DNA from: a bacterium
Lineage (GTDB): Archaea > JAADDD01
Direction: 5' to 3'
DNA length: 64,000 nt
Assembly (NCBI GenBank): GCA_013154095.1
Contig: JAADDD010000004.1
Coordinates: 146,766 to 210,765 of the forward strand
Below the pieces are notes generated by a model, which worked only from the letters and a program-made list of their open reading frames with translations, did no database searches and had not been told where the DNA came from. The position numbers and the translations under genes were made by a program. Shown here in pieces: positions 8,608 to 19,030 of the stretch; the first letter of the stretch is position 1, and each line of letters begins with the position of its first letter.

Positions 8608-8971
8608 CAAATTTTATTTTTATGTGCACTACATCTCCGTGAGAAACTAGTTTTGCTTTTCTGTACTTGAACAGTTCTTGTTTATCTAGCCGCAAATAAC
8701 ATGCACCTCCTTTTTCGTCGTAGAAATCTTTTAGTCTTTCTAAGAATGCTTGCTTGTCTTCTGCCAGTTCTAGAATTTTTTTGAGTAACTCTTTCACTTT
8801 TTTGCCGCTTGAGCTGCTAGCAGAAAATATATACATTGGCAGACCAAATGCCTCTTCTACTTGCTGCACAGTATAATCTTCTATGCCAAGAATTTCCAGT
8901 AATTTCTTGACCTTTTCCGGATCTTCGGTAGGATAGCAAAATAGTCGAAGAAAATAATTAGCGCGCAGCAT
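8558..8971 (-). CDS. DUF54 RNA-binding protein (predicted exosome-associated)
   Basis: 137 residues matching the archaeal COG1325/DUF54 family: an N-terminal ferredoxin-like strand (FLRLFCYPTEDPEKV) and the block YDEKGGACYLRLDKQELFKYRKAKL followed by DVVHIKIKF. These proteins are predicted RNA binders and lie next to L15e in many archaea, as here: the start overlaps the L15e stop by one base. Its last 50 bases overlap the convergent membrane-protein gene. Confidence 0.82.
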   Translation of the reverse strand: MLRANYFLRLFCYPTEDPEKVKKLLEILGIEDYTVQQVEEAFGLPMYIFSASSSSGKKVKELLKKILELAEDKQAFLERLKDFYDEKGGACYLRLDKQELFKYRKAKLVSHGDVVHIKIKFVSPRKLEEFLQQVLQD

Positions 8972-9519
8972 TATTCAGGACGCTTCTGCGGACTCCTGTT
9001 CTTCAGCCCACGAGATTTCTTGCCAGCAGGAGTAAGGCCTCGGAAAACTCTTCGTCTGTGGGTTTTTAGGCAGATCCATGCGTATTCAGGTCTTGCCTTT
9101 ATCTGTGGATGGTACGGGTCAACGAGAATTACCTCAAACCACTTGTAGTTGCCGTCCTCTGTTATATAATACGAGGCCAGCACCTCCATGTTAGGGAACT
9201 TCCTGGCAGCTCGCTGCTCCGCGATCACCTGGTCAGAAATGTGCCGCGTAATCTTGTTCACTCCTTGCGTTTTTGGCTTCCTTCCAGCTCTTGGCCTTGT
9301 CTTGTACGCTGCACCCTTGCGCACACGAACACGCACAACTATAATACCAGGAATAGGTTTCCAGCCAAGCCTGCGCGCTCTGTCTAGCCGCGTGGGTCGC
9401 TCGATGCGCACTACTGCTGGCTGCTCGCGCCACTCTACTAGTCGCTGTTTCATCAATTCTGCCACGTATGATTCTGCGCGGTCACGGTACGCCTCAGAGA
9501 TGTATTTATAAAAGCCCAT
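8971..9519 (-). CDS. rpl15e: Ribosomal protein L15e
   Basis: 182-residue large-subunit protein with the signature [29 protein letters not shown] and the C-terminal [16 protein letters not shown]. Start at the ATG after which the conserved GFYKY begins. A TATA-like stretch (AAAAATATAT on the plus strand, 9555-9564) lies about 35-45 bases upstream and is shared with the divergent gene at 9604. Co-transcribed with DUF54. Confidence 0.96.
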   Translation of the reverse strand: MGFYKYISEAYRDRAESYVAELMKQRLVEWREQPAVVRIERPTRLDRARRLGWKPIPGIIVVRVRVRKGAAYKTRPRAGRKPKTQGVNKITRHISDQVIAEQRAARKFPNMEVLASYYITEDGNYKWFEVILVDPYHPQIKARPEYAWICLKTHRRRVFRGLTPAGKKSRGLKNRSPQKRPE

Positions 9520-9603
9520 GGTCTAGCACCAGCAACATAGCTTGCAGACAGCTAAAAATATATCTTGCTCCTGCAGCAGCTATATATTATTTTTCAATGC
9601 AAT

Positions 9604-9927
9604 ATGTATTATATATTTGGTGGGAGCATCCCGCTCTACAGCTCTACTGGCAGAAAGCTCAGACTGCAGGACATCTGGACGCGTGAAGACCTGCGCAACA
9701 AAGTCATTAACCAAGGCTACTACCGCTGGCTGCAAATGCTCAGTAAGATGCAGGAAGAGATAAAGAAAGAACAGGAAGTGCTGGCAAAACCTCTAGAAGA
9801 GGCTATCGAAGAAGCAAAAAAGAGGAAGAAAGAAAGAAAAAAGATAGAGAGGCAAGTACAGAAAGCAAGCAAGAAGAAAGCAGAGAGCAAAAAGAAGCGC
9901 AGAAAGAAAAAGAAGCAGGAAGAGTAA
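9604..9927 (+). CDS. Small basic protein with Lys/Glu-rich tail, unknown
   Basis: 107 residues from the ATG at 9604 (an in-frame upstream ATG at 9565 would add 13 residues but sits on the promoter). An N-terminal globular part (YYIFGGSIPLYSSTGRKLRL, then WTREDLRNKV and GYYRWLQML) is followed by about 60 residues of uninterrupted charged helix ending in a poly-Lys/Arg run. Not recognised. The tail suggests nucleic-acid or ribosome binding. It ends 3 bases before lonB. Confidence 0.55.
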   Translation: MYYIFGGSIPLYSSTGRKLRLQDIWTREDLRNKVINQGYYRWLQMLSKMQEEIKKEQEVLAKPLEEAIEEAKKRKKERKKIERQVQKASKKKAESKKKRRKKKKQEE

Positions 9928-9930
9928 AGC

Positions 9931-11820
9931 ATGCAGGAACTCGACGAGCTAGTTCCTCTTCAATTTACCACTACCAAAGAAATTAAGGTTCCAAGTAGAC
10001 TGATAGAACAAATAATTGGCCAAGAGCATGCGGTACAGATAGCCAAGAAAGTTGCTGTGCAGCGCAGGCACTTGCTGCTTGTGGGTCCTCCAGGTGTTGG
10101 CAAGTCAATGCTGGCAAAGGCAATCGCTGAACTGCTTCCTGCTACAGATTTAGTGGACGTGCTTGTGCTCCCTAATCCAGAAGACGAGAACAATCCTAAG
10201 ATCCTTGTGCTGCCTGCTGGCGAGGGAAAAAAGTACATTGAACGAGAACGGGCAAGGCTCAGACTGCAAACAGAAACAAGAAAGCGCTCGCGGGACAAGT
10301 ACGTGCCGATTTTACTTATTCTTTCAATTGTTTTGTTGCTTGCTTTCTCTAAATATTTAGGAGAAGCTCTAGCCTCTACGCTACTACTTTTCATTTTGAT
10401 GGTTTTCTTCTTTTACATGCTATCTTCTTTTATGATAAATCCTGAGATGTTTTTCCGCCAAGACTACAATTTACCTAAACTCTTAATAGATAACAGTAAC
10501 AGGAAGACAGCTCCATTTGTTGATGCTACTGGAGCAACTGCAGCTTCCTTGCTCGGCGATGTGGCCCACGATCCTTACCAGAGCGGACCATTGAGGATTC
10601 CGCCGCACCTCAGGGTAATGCCGGGCCTGATCCACAAGGCACACAAAGGAGTGCTGTTCATCGACGAAATTGGAACTATACCCTATGATGTGCAGGAACA
10701 GCTGCTCACTGCCCTACAAGAAAAGAAATACCCTATTTACGGCAAGCACCAGGGTTCTGCTGGAGCAATTGTGCGCACAGACCCTGTTCCCTGCGACTTC
10801 ATTCTTGTAGTTGCAGGCACGCCAGAGGATGTAGCCAAGATGCATCCAGCACTGCGTTCTCGTATTCGTGGAGACGGCTACGAGGTCTACATGAACGAAA
10901 CCATGGACGACACTCCAGAAAACAGAATCAAGCTTGTCCAGTTTGTTGCGCAGGAAGTACAGAAGGACGGCAGGATTCCGCACTTTACTCGAGAAGCTGT
11001 AGCAGAAGTGATAAAGGAGGCAAGATACAGGGCAGGAGAAAAAGGAAAACTTACTCTTAGGTTAAGGGAACTCGCTGGTCTAGTAAAGCTTGCAGGAGAT
11101 ATCGCAAAAGAAAAGGGACATGAATATGTGCTTCCAGAAGATGTGGTAGAAGCAAAGAAGTACGCGAAAACCTACGAGCAGCAGTTTCTTGAGCGCTCGA
11201 TTCAGCGGCTCAAAAAATACATGCTTGTGTTTACTGAAGGAGCGCGCATTGGCAGAGTTAACGGACTTGCAGTTTTCCTTGATCCTATTTCTAAGATGCC
11301 TGTTGCAGGCACGGTACTGCCAATAGAGGTAGAAGTTTATGGACCAGTTAAAGGAAGAAGAGGCAGCATTGCTGCTACAGGCAATCTTGGTAAGATAGCA
11401 AAAGAAATGATCAAGAACGCTGAACCAGTGATAAGCAGAATTACCGGCAAGGACATCAAGCAGTATGATATTACTATCCAGTTTCTCCACGGCGAATCAT
11501 TCGGCGGAGTAGAGGGCACATCTGCAGGAGCAGCAGTTGTTTGCGCAGTCATTTCTGCGCTGCTCAAGATTCCTGTAAGGCAGGACACCGCGGTCACTGG
11601 AGCGATTTCTGTGCGCGGAGAAATCTTGCCCGTTGGCGGAATAAACAAAAAGATTGAAGCTGCAATAGAAGCAGGAATAAAAAGAATAATTATTCCTGAA
11701 CAGAACAAGGATGAAGTGATTTTTTCTCGGGAAGAGCTGCAGCAGCGCGGCATAGAAATTATTCCAGCAAGCAGCATTGAGGACGTGCTACGCTGCCTGC
11801 TGCTCACGCATCCCACATAA
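9931..11820 (+). CDS. lonB: Archaeal membrane-bound ATP-dependent protease LonB
   Basis: 629-residue Lon B-type protease that degrades cytosolic and membrane proteins at the inner face of the membrane. In order: AAA+ Walker A GPPGVGKSM near residue 50; an inserted membrane region with two helices at about 125-170 (LLILSIVLLLAFSKYL and LLLFILMVFFFYML), the hallmark of archaeal LonB; Walker B VLFIDEIG near 233; the protease domain with catalytic Ser in EGTSAGAAVV near 532 and Lys in GGINKKIEAA near 575. Full length for the family. Confidence 0.95.
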   Translation: MQELDELVPLQFTTTKEIKVPSRLIEQIIGQEHAVQIAKKVAVQRRHLLLVGPPGVGKSMLAKAIAELLPATDLVDVLVLPNPEDENNPKILVLPAGEGKKYIERERARLRLQTETRKRSRDKYVPILLILSIVLLLAFSKYLGEALASTLLLFILMVFFFYMLSSFMINPEMFFRQDYNLPKLLIDNSNRKTAPFVDATGATAASLLGDVAHDPYQSGPLRIPPHLRVMPGLIHKAHKGVLFIDEIGTIPYDVQEQLLTALQEKKYPIYGKHQGSAGAIVRTDPVPCDFILVVAGTPEDVAKMHPALRSRIRGDGYEVYMNETMDDTPENRIKLVQFVAQEVQKDGRIPHFTREAVAEVIKEARYRAGEKGKLTLRLRELAGLVKLAGDIAKEKGHEYVLPEDVVEAKKYAKTYEQQFLERSIQRLKKYMLVFTEGARIGRVNGLAVFLDPISKMPVAGTVLPIEVEVYGPVKGRRGSIAATGNLGKIAKEMIKNAEPVISRITGKDIKQYDITIQFLHGESFGGVEGTSAGAAVVCAVISALLKIPVRQDTAVTGAISVRGEILPVGGINKKIEAAIEAGIKRIIIPEQNKDEVIFSREELQQRGIEIIPASSIEDVLRCLLLTHPT

Positions 11821-11854
11821 CATTTTAATTTTCTTTTCCTGAACTGTATTTTTA

Positions 11855-14800
11855 ATGCATAGAATAGTTGTTTGCTTGCTTCTTTCTGCTCTTATAGTAA
11901 TTAGTGCAGCTTACGCACAGACAGCAGTGCCTACTACGTTTAACGAGTCAACATGGAACTACCAAGTAATTTATATTTATAATATAACAAATAGTTCAAA
12001 CCTCAGCAGAACAGTCCAAGTACTATATTCTCAGCCGCTGTTTAGCAGCAATACTAATACTACTAATTCTTCTAATGTTTCCAGTTTCCATTATCTTAAA
12101 GTGTATTTTGGCAACAAGCCTACTTCTATTATCAAAGACGTAGCAGTCACAAACATCAGCACTTATATAGGCGTGTTTTGGGCCTGCATTAACATCACTC
12201 CGAACTTAACGAAGTACAAGCTAAATGCCAGCGGTAACCAGTACATTTTTTGCTTAGTGCCTGTTGGTCTCGGTACATGCAATCTTCGCTTCGTGAACGG
12301 TAGGCCGCTCAAGCTCTGCAAGATCAACTTGTCGCCTACTATCTATTCTATTTATCCTTGGATTAATATTACGATTGAAGATGTGGAGTACCAGCCAAAC
12401 AGCACAACACTTGAATTGAACTATTCTTGGCTTGCTCACAAGCAGCTAGATACGCAGCATCTCTGGATAATTCCGCTCTACAGCAATTCGAACATTAATT
12501 CTTCTCTGGAGAGGCACATAACTTTAATCCTGAACATTTCTCCTTTGCAGGCAATCAAGTTTAACAGTTCCGTGTTTGCCCAGTCGGATCTTGTTCTTCG
12601 CAGAGGATTCAGCACAACAGAAATAACAGTACATTACGGTTATGGATTCCCAGTATTTCCTCACATAGGCAAAAAACTGCTGGTTTATCCTGTTCCTGTA
12701 CGCTTCAAGCAGCTCTATCCTAAACATATAGTGCTGGTAGTGCCAAACGGGAGCTACAGACAAGGATTAATCAATCACACGGTTTACAATGTTACGTTTA
12801 ACATTACAATAGCTGCCTATAATCCGCTTTACGCTAAATCAAGGCTACTAAGTAATCACGTTCCAGTGATTTTTACTAGCAAAATCACTGATAGAACAAG
12901 GTTGCCTTTTAAGACAGGACTTAAGAATCGCTTGCTCGAGCTAGTTTTCCAGAACTTCACTCTATATAATATAACATTGAATATTATATTTAATGAAAGT
13001 TACAGCCAGTGCAACTTCACCCTCAACGGCACAGTTTATATTGTGGATAACGCTACGAACAAAACCCTTGCTACGCTCACCCCAATAATACATTATAAGC
13101 AAAGAATTTTCACGGTAGGTGGAGTGCACATTAAAGTCTACTACTACAACGTGACCATTCCTTACTTGCCTAAGTTCAGCGCTTACACTTTAATTAAGCT
13201 GCCAGTGCACTTAACTTGCATTAACCTAGAGCCGCCGCAACTTTACGTTAACTTCACTGTGGGTGGTCTGGCATCCCAGTTCTCGTTTAGTTATTTAGGA
13301 CGCTTAAACTACAGAGCGGATCTAGTCTACGCATTTACTCGGCCACACTTTAACCACACTACTTTGTTCTATGCAAACTTGAGCACAGATCTGTTCTTGA
13401 TCGACAAGAACCAGACAAAAACTGAAAGCGAGCGCACAAACAGTACCGTGGTTTATCTCTACAAGGCGTACGAGGCGCCTACACACCAGCAGTGGTTCAA
13501 GCTGATTATCCACTACGTTGCTCCGCCTCGTTCCCTCCAGCACATCTACGTATACTACTACAATGCGAGCTCCGGCAAGAAAACACTGATTAACAGGTAC
13601 TGCCAAATAAGTACGGGCGGCAGCGAAGTAACCATTACCTGCAACATCACCGGCTTCAATATCACACTCTACAGGGACAGGATTATAGTAAAGATTCCTG
13701 GCACAGGCAAAACACCGTTCTGCGCGTACGTTTACGAGAAAATCTTCGTGCCCACGCATTCAGGCTACACTACTGTTACCAGCCTAAAGGACAAGTACTG
13801 CACGCCTTCCTGTATTATAAAAATATTAGACATCATTTATAATAACCGCGTGCACTCTGACACGCACAAAAAACTATTCTTTGCGCTAGGTGACTGGGTA
13901 ACAGTGCACTTTGTGAGCACCTGTCCTGCAATTAAAGTGTTCAAGAACTGCAGCCAGAATGGCTGCTACCCGCTCTCGCGCCAAGAAAAGCTGAACTGCA
14001 GCCGTTCTGGAACTTGGTGGTACTGCAACTTAACAGCCAACATTACAACAATTCCTGAATTTTTCACGAAAAACTACTACATTTTTGGCTCCACGAACGT
14101 CAGTGCTCTCAACCGCACTAATCCGCGCAACATTAACATCGAGAACTTACCAGATTATATTACAAGAGAAGGAGCCTACGTTGCGCTGCCAGTCTACAGG
14201 CTGGTTCCGCGCAAAATTTTCATGTACGTGCCTTACTACGCAAAGCTGAACGGCAGCGGCGGAGTGTACACCACTTCTTATTATATTAATTATACCTATG
14301 TACTGCCTAGAGTCTGCACCGCGGTATGTTCGCGCATTCCTGTTTACGCGAAATTAATTGATCCGTTCAACTTCAGCAAGAACGTTAATGTAATCAGTTC
14401 TGTGCAGATCACAGCTACCACAAGAGAGCCAAACGTTACAATAATTCTGCAGCCTCAAGGTAGTGGCAATATCATCCCTTACAGGTTTATCCTTGACTAT
14501 GCTAGTGCTCCGCTTAAGTCGCTCCGCGTCTTGCTCCACGTGCGCCTCACTGGCCAGCTCGACTGGCCAATGATATATTACAGCCCTAACGCTACGTTAG
14601 AGTACTACGTGCCCGGATCCTCTGTGCACTATAATTTCCGCTACGTTTACGGCAAGAACCTTAGCCTTACGTACAACTACACCATCTTGCCTGTGCGCTG
14701 GGTAATTCCTTATTATATTTCCTATGCAGGCGTCTTTCCAGACTCGCCTATCTTTGTGCTAGTAGTAATACCGTTCTACATTATAACGAACGAGACTGTA

Positions 14801-17800
14801 CCGAGAGTAGTTATAACAGTGCAGGGAACTCACGGTCACGTTGTTGCGCACCTGCTCAATGTCACTGTATTTCCTCCTGCAAACGTAACCGTTGTGCAGA
14901 ACGAGATCTTCATCCGCAACTGGCAGATTCCGCTAATTACTGGCTATCGTCTATTTCCTGCAGTGTCATTTATCGCAGAAATAGTGCCGGCAGCGATAAG
15001 ACCGCCAGGCACAATCACGCTTAATGTGCCGAAGCAGATTAACCTTACTAGTCAACCAACTCCTGTAGCAGTGCACGGTGCATACCGCGGCGGCATTGCA
15101 GGATCTTTTGTGCACGTTTTCTGCTTCCCTAATAATACTTTTGACTTTTACGCTGTACCTGAGCACTACAGCCAGAGTGGAGTAGGTTCAGGCAGTTACG
15201 GATTTGTGCTCAACATTTACAGGCATGCAAGGACAATCTTTGCCAACAGGCTGTTCTGCGGAGCATTCCTCACGCTGCCACACTACACTGTGCCAATACG
15301 AGTCACTCTGGCAATATATTCGCCTACAATGATCAAGCACAGGCAAGTGCTGCCGTTCAACGGCTCAGCTGCAGACGCAAAGTATCCTCAAGTAATTTTC
15401 CAGCCGTTTAACTTCACGAACAACGGAGTCTGTATAGGTTACGACGTGAAGAACGTTTCAATTATTATTAACAACACGCTTAATGCTACAATAAATAATG
15501 TAAGCTTTATTTTCCGTATAGATAATGGTACTCGCCAGTTCTATGGAGCACGCATTCTCAAGCAAGTAAACGCTAGCTGCAGGATAACTGTGCACGTGCA
15601 GCAAAAAGAGTTCGTGCTGAACTGCAGCAGGTTCGGCCCGCATGGCTCTGTAGTAGTTCAAGTACAGGCAACACAAGACGACAGGTACGAGTTCACTTTC
15701 TTTAACATCACTGTGCGTGCAGGAATTTTCAGCTTTAACTACACGTACGCCGTACCGAACTGCGGTAGACCAATAATTTACTTCTTTCCATCTGCTTGCC
15801 ACACAAGCGTTAACAGCACAAACCTTACTCTTGCCGTGCTGCTTGTTCCGGAGTATGGCTATCCTTGGGCACACAACGTAACTGCAACCGTGCAGGTCTG
15901 TGGCCAGGTTTACAGAGCACTGTTCGATAATGCACAGGTAGGGCACGTCTTCGCTTTCCGTGCTCCTGGTAGAGGAAGCTGCAGTGTAAGTCTTGTAAGC
16001 TTGACCGAGCACAGCAGAACAATTCCTGCTAGCCAGTACAGAGTAATCTATAAGTGCGGAGTTGTTGGTCCTGGAAGCGTAGAGCTGCGCTCAATGTTTC
16101 CGGCATTTGTTTTGCCACACGATACTGCTAGCCTAGACTTGGCGCTGCTAGGAAACACTAGAGCTGCAGTTCAAGTTGTTCGAGTGCAGCCGCTAGCACC
16201 GCATGCTCAGTACAAAGAACTTCTTGGTGCTAGACTTAATCCAGCAGAGCTGCACATCCTTGGCTTAGTTAACCTGCCAAAGCCAGCAAACGGTTCGCAG
16301 GCAATAGCAGAAGCTGACGCTGTCTACGGAGAAACTACACTTGCCAGGTACTATTATGTAGTCGGCCAAGTGCACTCCAAGCATCCAGTGAGCTGCACAG
16401 TGTTCTTGCGGATGCCGCATGAGCGTCGGGCCTGCAACCTTTCCTTCGAGGTAGTTGCCAGAGAAGTCTGCAGCGACAACCATCCTCATCCGTTTGCTCT
16501 CATGTATTCGGTCTACAGCTATAACGGAACAATCAGGATCCTTTCTGTGTCCCGTCCACTTATCTGCGATAACTTCACGTGCATCTATACATTTAGAATA
16601 AATGTTACACCTTACGGCACTTTTGGCTACATTTTCTTCCAGGTTGTTCCTGTTGACTGGTACGAGCTAAAGTACTCCTGCAGCACCAGCTTCTGCCAGG
16701 TACTCGTCAACACCAGCGGCGCCATTAACATTACTGTGGTGAACTTCACTACGCGAATTAACTCCAGCACAGTCTACCAGTGGTGCTACTGTCCTGGCAT
16801 CAACAGCACAATTGTTGCTAACATCACTAACTTGTGGCCAGTAAACTTCTACCACTCTGTAGTAAACTTTAGCTTCTTGCATGCAGGAGTGCTGCTCTCA
16901 AACAAGACAAAGATAGAAAACCTGCTTGCTTGCAGCAGGCTGCGAGTAAATACTACGTTTATACCAACTTACCAGTTCTATCCTGCAATTTACCTTAATG
17001 TTTCTGTGCTCTATAATCATCAGCTTCTCGGCTACAAGGTCTACAGAATTCCGCAGTGCCCTCACTGCGCTACTTGCTTCAAGGTTAACGGCAGCGTGCA
17101 TGGCACGCTTGGCTGCAGCGACTGGAGCCTTGCACCGAACTACCTTTACTACGTTAGTCGGCCAATCGAGATAGTAGTTCACGTAAACGTGTCGAAGAAC
17201 CCTGCATGTCCTGCGTTCAGACCTTACATTTACGTAGTTCCTACAGACAGCCACTTCAAGGATGCTTACAGAATTGTTTGCAGGATAGTCAGCGAGCAGC
17301 ACTATACTAATAGAACAATGACATATATTAATTATACAATAATATATTCTTGCAGGCTGTACAGGCTCGTCAAGCCAGCAACAATCGAGCAGCCAAGAAG
17401 CGTGGTCCTGCTCGTGTTCTTTAGGCCGAGCAAATACAGCAGGAGCTGGCTGCTGGGCAGGATAGTCGATGCTTGTCCGCACTTCTACAGGCTCTGCTAC
17501 TACCACAACCAGCGCTGGCTGTACGACGCGATGGACGTAGCAGAGAAATTCGTCGGGCAAGGAGTGCATGTAAGTCTAGTGAAATATATCTGCGGTTTCC
17601 CTCAAAGGTTTGTTCCATTCTTGTACCACGAGTGCTTCGTGGACACTCCAGGAGGCTGGATAGACCTGCACTACTACCGCAACTGCACGTACTCGATTCC
17701 ATTGGCAGAAGTAGAGTACGTGCACCCACAGTATGCGCAGTACATCCAGCGCGCTATTAGCCGTGTCTGGTTCAGGGGAGGTATAGAGTTTCCTTGGACG

Positions 17801-19030
17801 CTTAGCAGTGCTGGATTTGCCGGCGCTAGCTGCTCAAACCTCTCAAACATTTACTGCCTTCACGCAATCTTGACAGACAATAAATTCTATCGGCCAACAG
17901 TAGGCACCTGCTGCGGAAACTGCGGAGGCAGCGGAGCATGCAGCTTAGTGCACGGCTACTGCATGTGCATTCCTCACGTGATCAATCCTTGCTTCAAGGC
18001 AGCAGTGCTAGTCTGTGCTTATCGTGTGCTTTCAGGACAAGTAGGCAGCTGTGCTGAGGCCTGCAGGCTAGTAGTAAATCCTACGAAGGCCATTTCCTTG
18101 TGCTACAAAATAGTGAGCCAGCTGCGCAGCATAAACAAGCAAGGCGAAGAAGTGCGAACAGTGCTCCAGCTCTTCTCTCACATGTTCGTGCTCATGCCTA
18201 ACGGCAGGCCATGGGCAGACATGTACTGCGATGTCGGCTACATCTGCAAGCTCATAGCCACGAGGAACGGTATAGCCTTCAGGGCAGGCTTCAGGGCAGG
18301 ACAGTGCGTGCCTGCAGCCCTGCAGTTTGGCGTAACGTGTCCTGCACCAGCCTTCGAGTACTACGTGTCCTACCAGAACTTCACCTCTCGCTGCGAGCAG
18401 TGGTTCAACGAGCATAATCTAGCAGTGCTCTACGAGGTAGCTCCTCGCGTCTGCCAGTACATCCGCACTGGCTGTAACATCCACGCGGGCGGCACGTACG
18501 TGATTGCCTACAACCTTACTCATAGAGGTACCAGCGGCAGCTTCGGCTACGCTGCGAGCTGCGGAGGCTATCCTTGCAGCACGCTGAACTACGTCGAGCA
18601 GCTGTACATAGTCTACTTTAACGGCAGCGGCTGGATGTGGTGCAGGGTGAACACTAGCCAGGTTCCTCCTGCTGGTCAGTGCACGCAGCTGGCCTCGATC
18701 ATTGGACACTACGGTGGTCTCGAGCAAGCAATAGACAACAACAGCAACATTAAGCTAATCAAGGTCAAGGTGCCTATCTCTATGCGCAACCAGGTAGTGA
18801 TCAGTTTCAGTGGAACGAACATTTACTTGCTGGGCCAGGTAAAGCTGCCTAGCGCTGCTACAAAGGTATTTGCGGTGATCACGCCTAACCACAAAATCTT
18901 GCTGCAGTGGGTGCTGCTCCGCAAACCGCGCTACATTCCTGCAGTTCCAGAAACAGGAAACTTTGCTCTCTTTGCTCTTGCAGTTATTCTGCTTTCAGTA
19001 ATACTTTACAGGAAGAAATTGCAGGCCTAA
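11855..19030 (+). CDS. Giant secreted Cys-rich glycoprotein with sortase-like C-terminal tail
   Basis: 2391 residues. A Sec signal peptide (residues 1-21, cleavage near AYAQ) precedes a long, beta-rich ectodomain dense in Tyr, Asn, Ser and Thr with dozens of N-x-S/T sequons and many cysteines. A cluster around residues 2015-2060 contains GTCCGNCGG and GYCMC, and a short tandem repeat (FRAGFRAG) lies near 2147. The extreme C-terminus is tripartite: VPETGN, an 18-residue hydrophobic helix, then RKK. This is the layout of archaeosortase/sortase-type substrates. It follows lonB by 34 bases with an AT-rich promoter-like stretch (11821-11853). Likely the major surface layer, a stalk or an attachment protein. 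No family recognised. Confidence 0.8.
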   Translation: MHRIVVCLLLSALIVISAAYAQTAVPTTFNESTWNYQVIYIYNITNSSNLSRTVQVLYSQPLFSSNTNTTNSSNVSSFHYLKVYFGNKPTSIIKDVAVTNISTYIGVFWACINITPNLTKYKLNASGNQYIFCLVPVGLGTCNLRFVNGRPLKLCKINLSPTIYSIYPWINITIEDVEYQPNSTTLELNYSWLAHKQLDTQHLWIIPLYSNSNINSSLERHITLILNISPLQAIKFNSSVFAQSDLVLRRGFSTTEITVHYGYGFPVFPHIGKKLLVYPVPVRFKQLYPKHIVLVVPNGSYRQGLINHTVYNVTFNITIAAYNPLYAKSRLLSNHVPVIFTSKITDRTRLPFKTGLKNRLLELVFQNFTLYNITLNIIFNESYSQCNFTLNGTVYIVDNATNKTLATLTPIIHYKQRIFTVGGVHIKVYYYNVTIPYLPKFSAYTLIKLPVHLTCINLEPPQLYVNFTVGGLASQFSFSYLGRLNYRADLVYAFTRPHFNHTTLFYANLSTDLFLIDKNQTKTESERTNSTVVYLYKAYEAPTHQQWFKLIIHYVAPPRSLQHIYVYYYNASSGKKTLINRYCQISTGGSEVTITCNITGFNITLYRDRIIVKIPGTGKTPFCAYVYEKIFVPTHSGYTTVTSLKDKYCTPSCIIKILDIIYNNRVHSDTHKKLFFALGDWVTVHFVSTCPAIKVFKNCSQNGCYPLSRQEKLNCSRSGTWWYCNLTANITTIPEFFTKNYYIFGSTNVSALNRTNPRNINIENLPDYITREGAYVALPVYRLVPRKIFMYVPYYAKLNGSGGVYTTSYYINYTYVLPRVCTAVCSRIPVYAKLIDPFNFSKNVNVISSVQITATTREPNVTIILQPQGSGNIIPYRFILDYASAPLKSLRVLLHVRLTGQLDWPMIYYSPNATLEYYVPGSSVHYNFRYVYGKNLSLTYNYTILPVRWVIPYYISYAGVFPDSPIFVLVVIPFYIITNETVPRVVITVQGTHGHVVAHLLNVTVFPPANVTVVQNEIFIRNWQIPLITGYRLFPAVSFIAEIVPAAIRPPGTITLNVPKQINLTSQPTPVAVHGAYRGGIAGSFVHVFCFPNNTFDFYAVPEHYSQSGVGSGSYGFVLNIYRHARTIFANRLFCGAFLTLPHYTVPIRVTLAIYSPTMIKHRQVLPFNGSAADAKYPQVIFQPFNFTNNGVCIGYDVKNVSIIINNTLNATINNVSFIFRIDNGTRQFYGARILKQVNASCRITVHVQQKEFVLNCSRFGPHGSVVVQVQATQDDRYEFTFFNITVRAGIFSFNYTYAVPNCGRPIIYFFPSACHTSVNSTNLTLAVLLVPEYGYPWAHNVTATVQVCGQVYRALFDNAQVGHVFAFRAPGRGSCSVSLVSLTEHSRTIPASQYRVIYKCGVVGPGSVELRSMFPAFVLPHDTASLDLALLGNTRAAVQVVRVQPLAPHAQYKELLGARLNPAELHILGLVNLPKPANGSQAIAEADAVYGETTLARYYYVVGQVHSKHPVSCTVFLRMPHERRACNLSFEVVAREVCSDNHPHPFALMYSVYSYNGTIRILSVSRPLICDNFTCIYTFRINVTPYGTFGYIFFQVVPVDWYELKYSCSTSFCQVLVNTSGAINITVVNFTTRINSSTVYQWCYCPGINSTIVANITNLWPVNFYHSVVNFSFLHAGVLLSNKTKIENLLACSRLRVNTTFIPTYQFYPAIYLNVSVLYNHQLLGYKVYRIPQCPHCATCFKVNGSVHGTLGCSDWSLAPNYLYYVSRPIEIVVHVNVSKNPACPAFRPYIYVVPTDSHFKDAYRIVCRIVSEQHYTNRTMTYINYTIIYSCRLYRLVKPATIEQPRSVVLLVFFRPSKYSRSWLLGRIVDACPHFYRLCYYHNQRWLYDAMDVAEKFVGQGVHVSLVKYICGFPQRFVPFLYHECFVDTPGGWIDLHYYRNCTYSIPLAEVEYVHPQYAQYIQRAISRVWFRGGIEFPWTLSSAGFAGASCSNLSNIYCLHAILTDNKFYRPTVGTCCGNCGGSGACSLVHGYCMCIPHVINPCFKAAVLVCAYRVLSGQVGSCAEACRLVVNPTKAISLCYKIVSQLRSINKQGEEVRTVLQLFSHMFVLMPNGRPWADMYCDVGYICKLIATRNGIAFRAGFRAGQCVPAALQFGVTCPAPAFEYYVSYQNFTSRCEQWFNEHNLAVLYEVAPRVCQYIRTGCNIHAGGTYVIAYNLTHRGTSGSFGYAASCGGYPCSTLNYVEQLYIVYFNGSGWMWCRVNTSQVPPAGQCTQLASIIGHYGGLEQAIDNNSNIKLIKVKVPISMRNQVVISFSGTNIYLLGQVKLPSAATKVFAVITPNHKILLQWVLLRKPRYIPAVPETGNFALFALAVILLSVILYRKKLQA

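Noticed and set aside
17901..18001. Cysteine cluster in the 2391-residue protein as a transglutaminase-like or protease active site
   Set aside because: No matching His/Asp motifs at the expected distances; more likely structural disulfides.
18274..18303. Short tandem repeat (FRAGFRAG) in the giant secreted protein as a contingency repeat
   Set aside because: Repeat unit is 12 bases, so changes keep the frame; only two copies.
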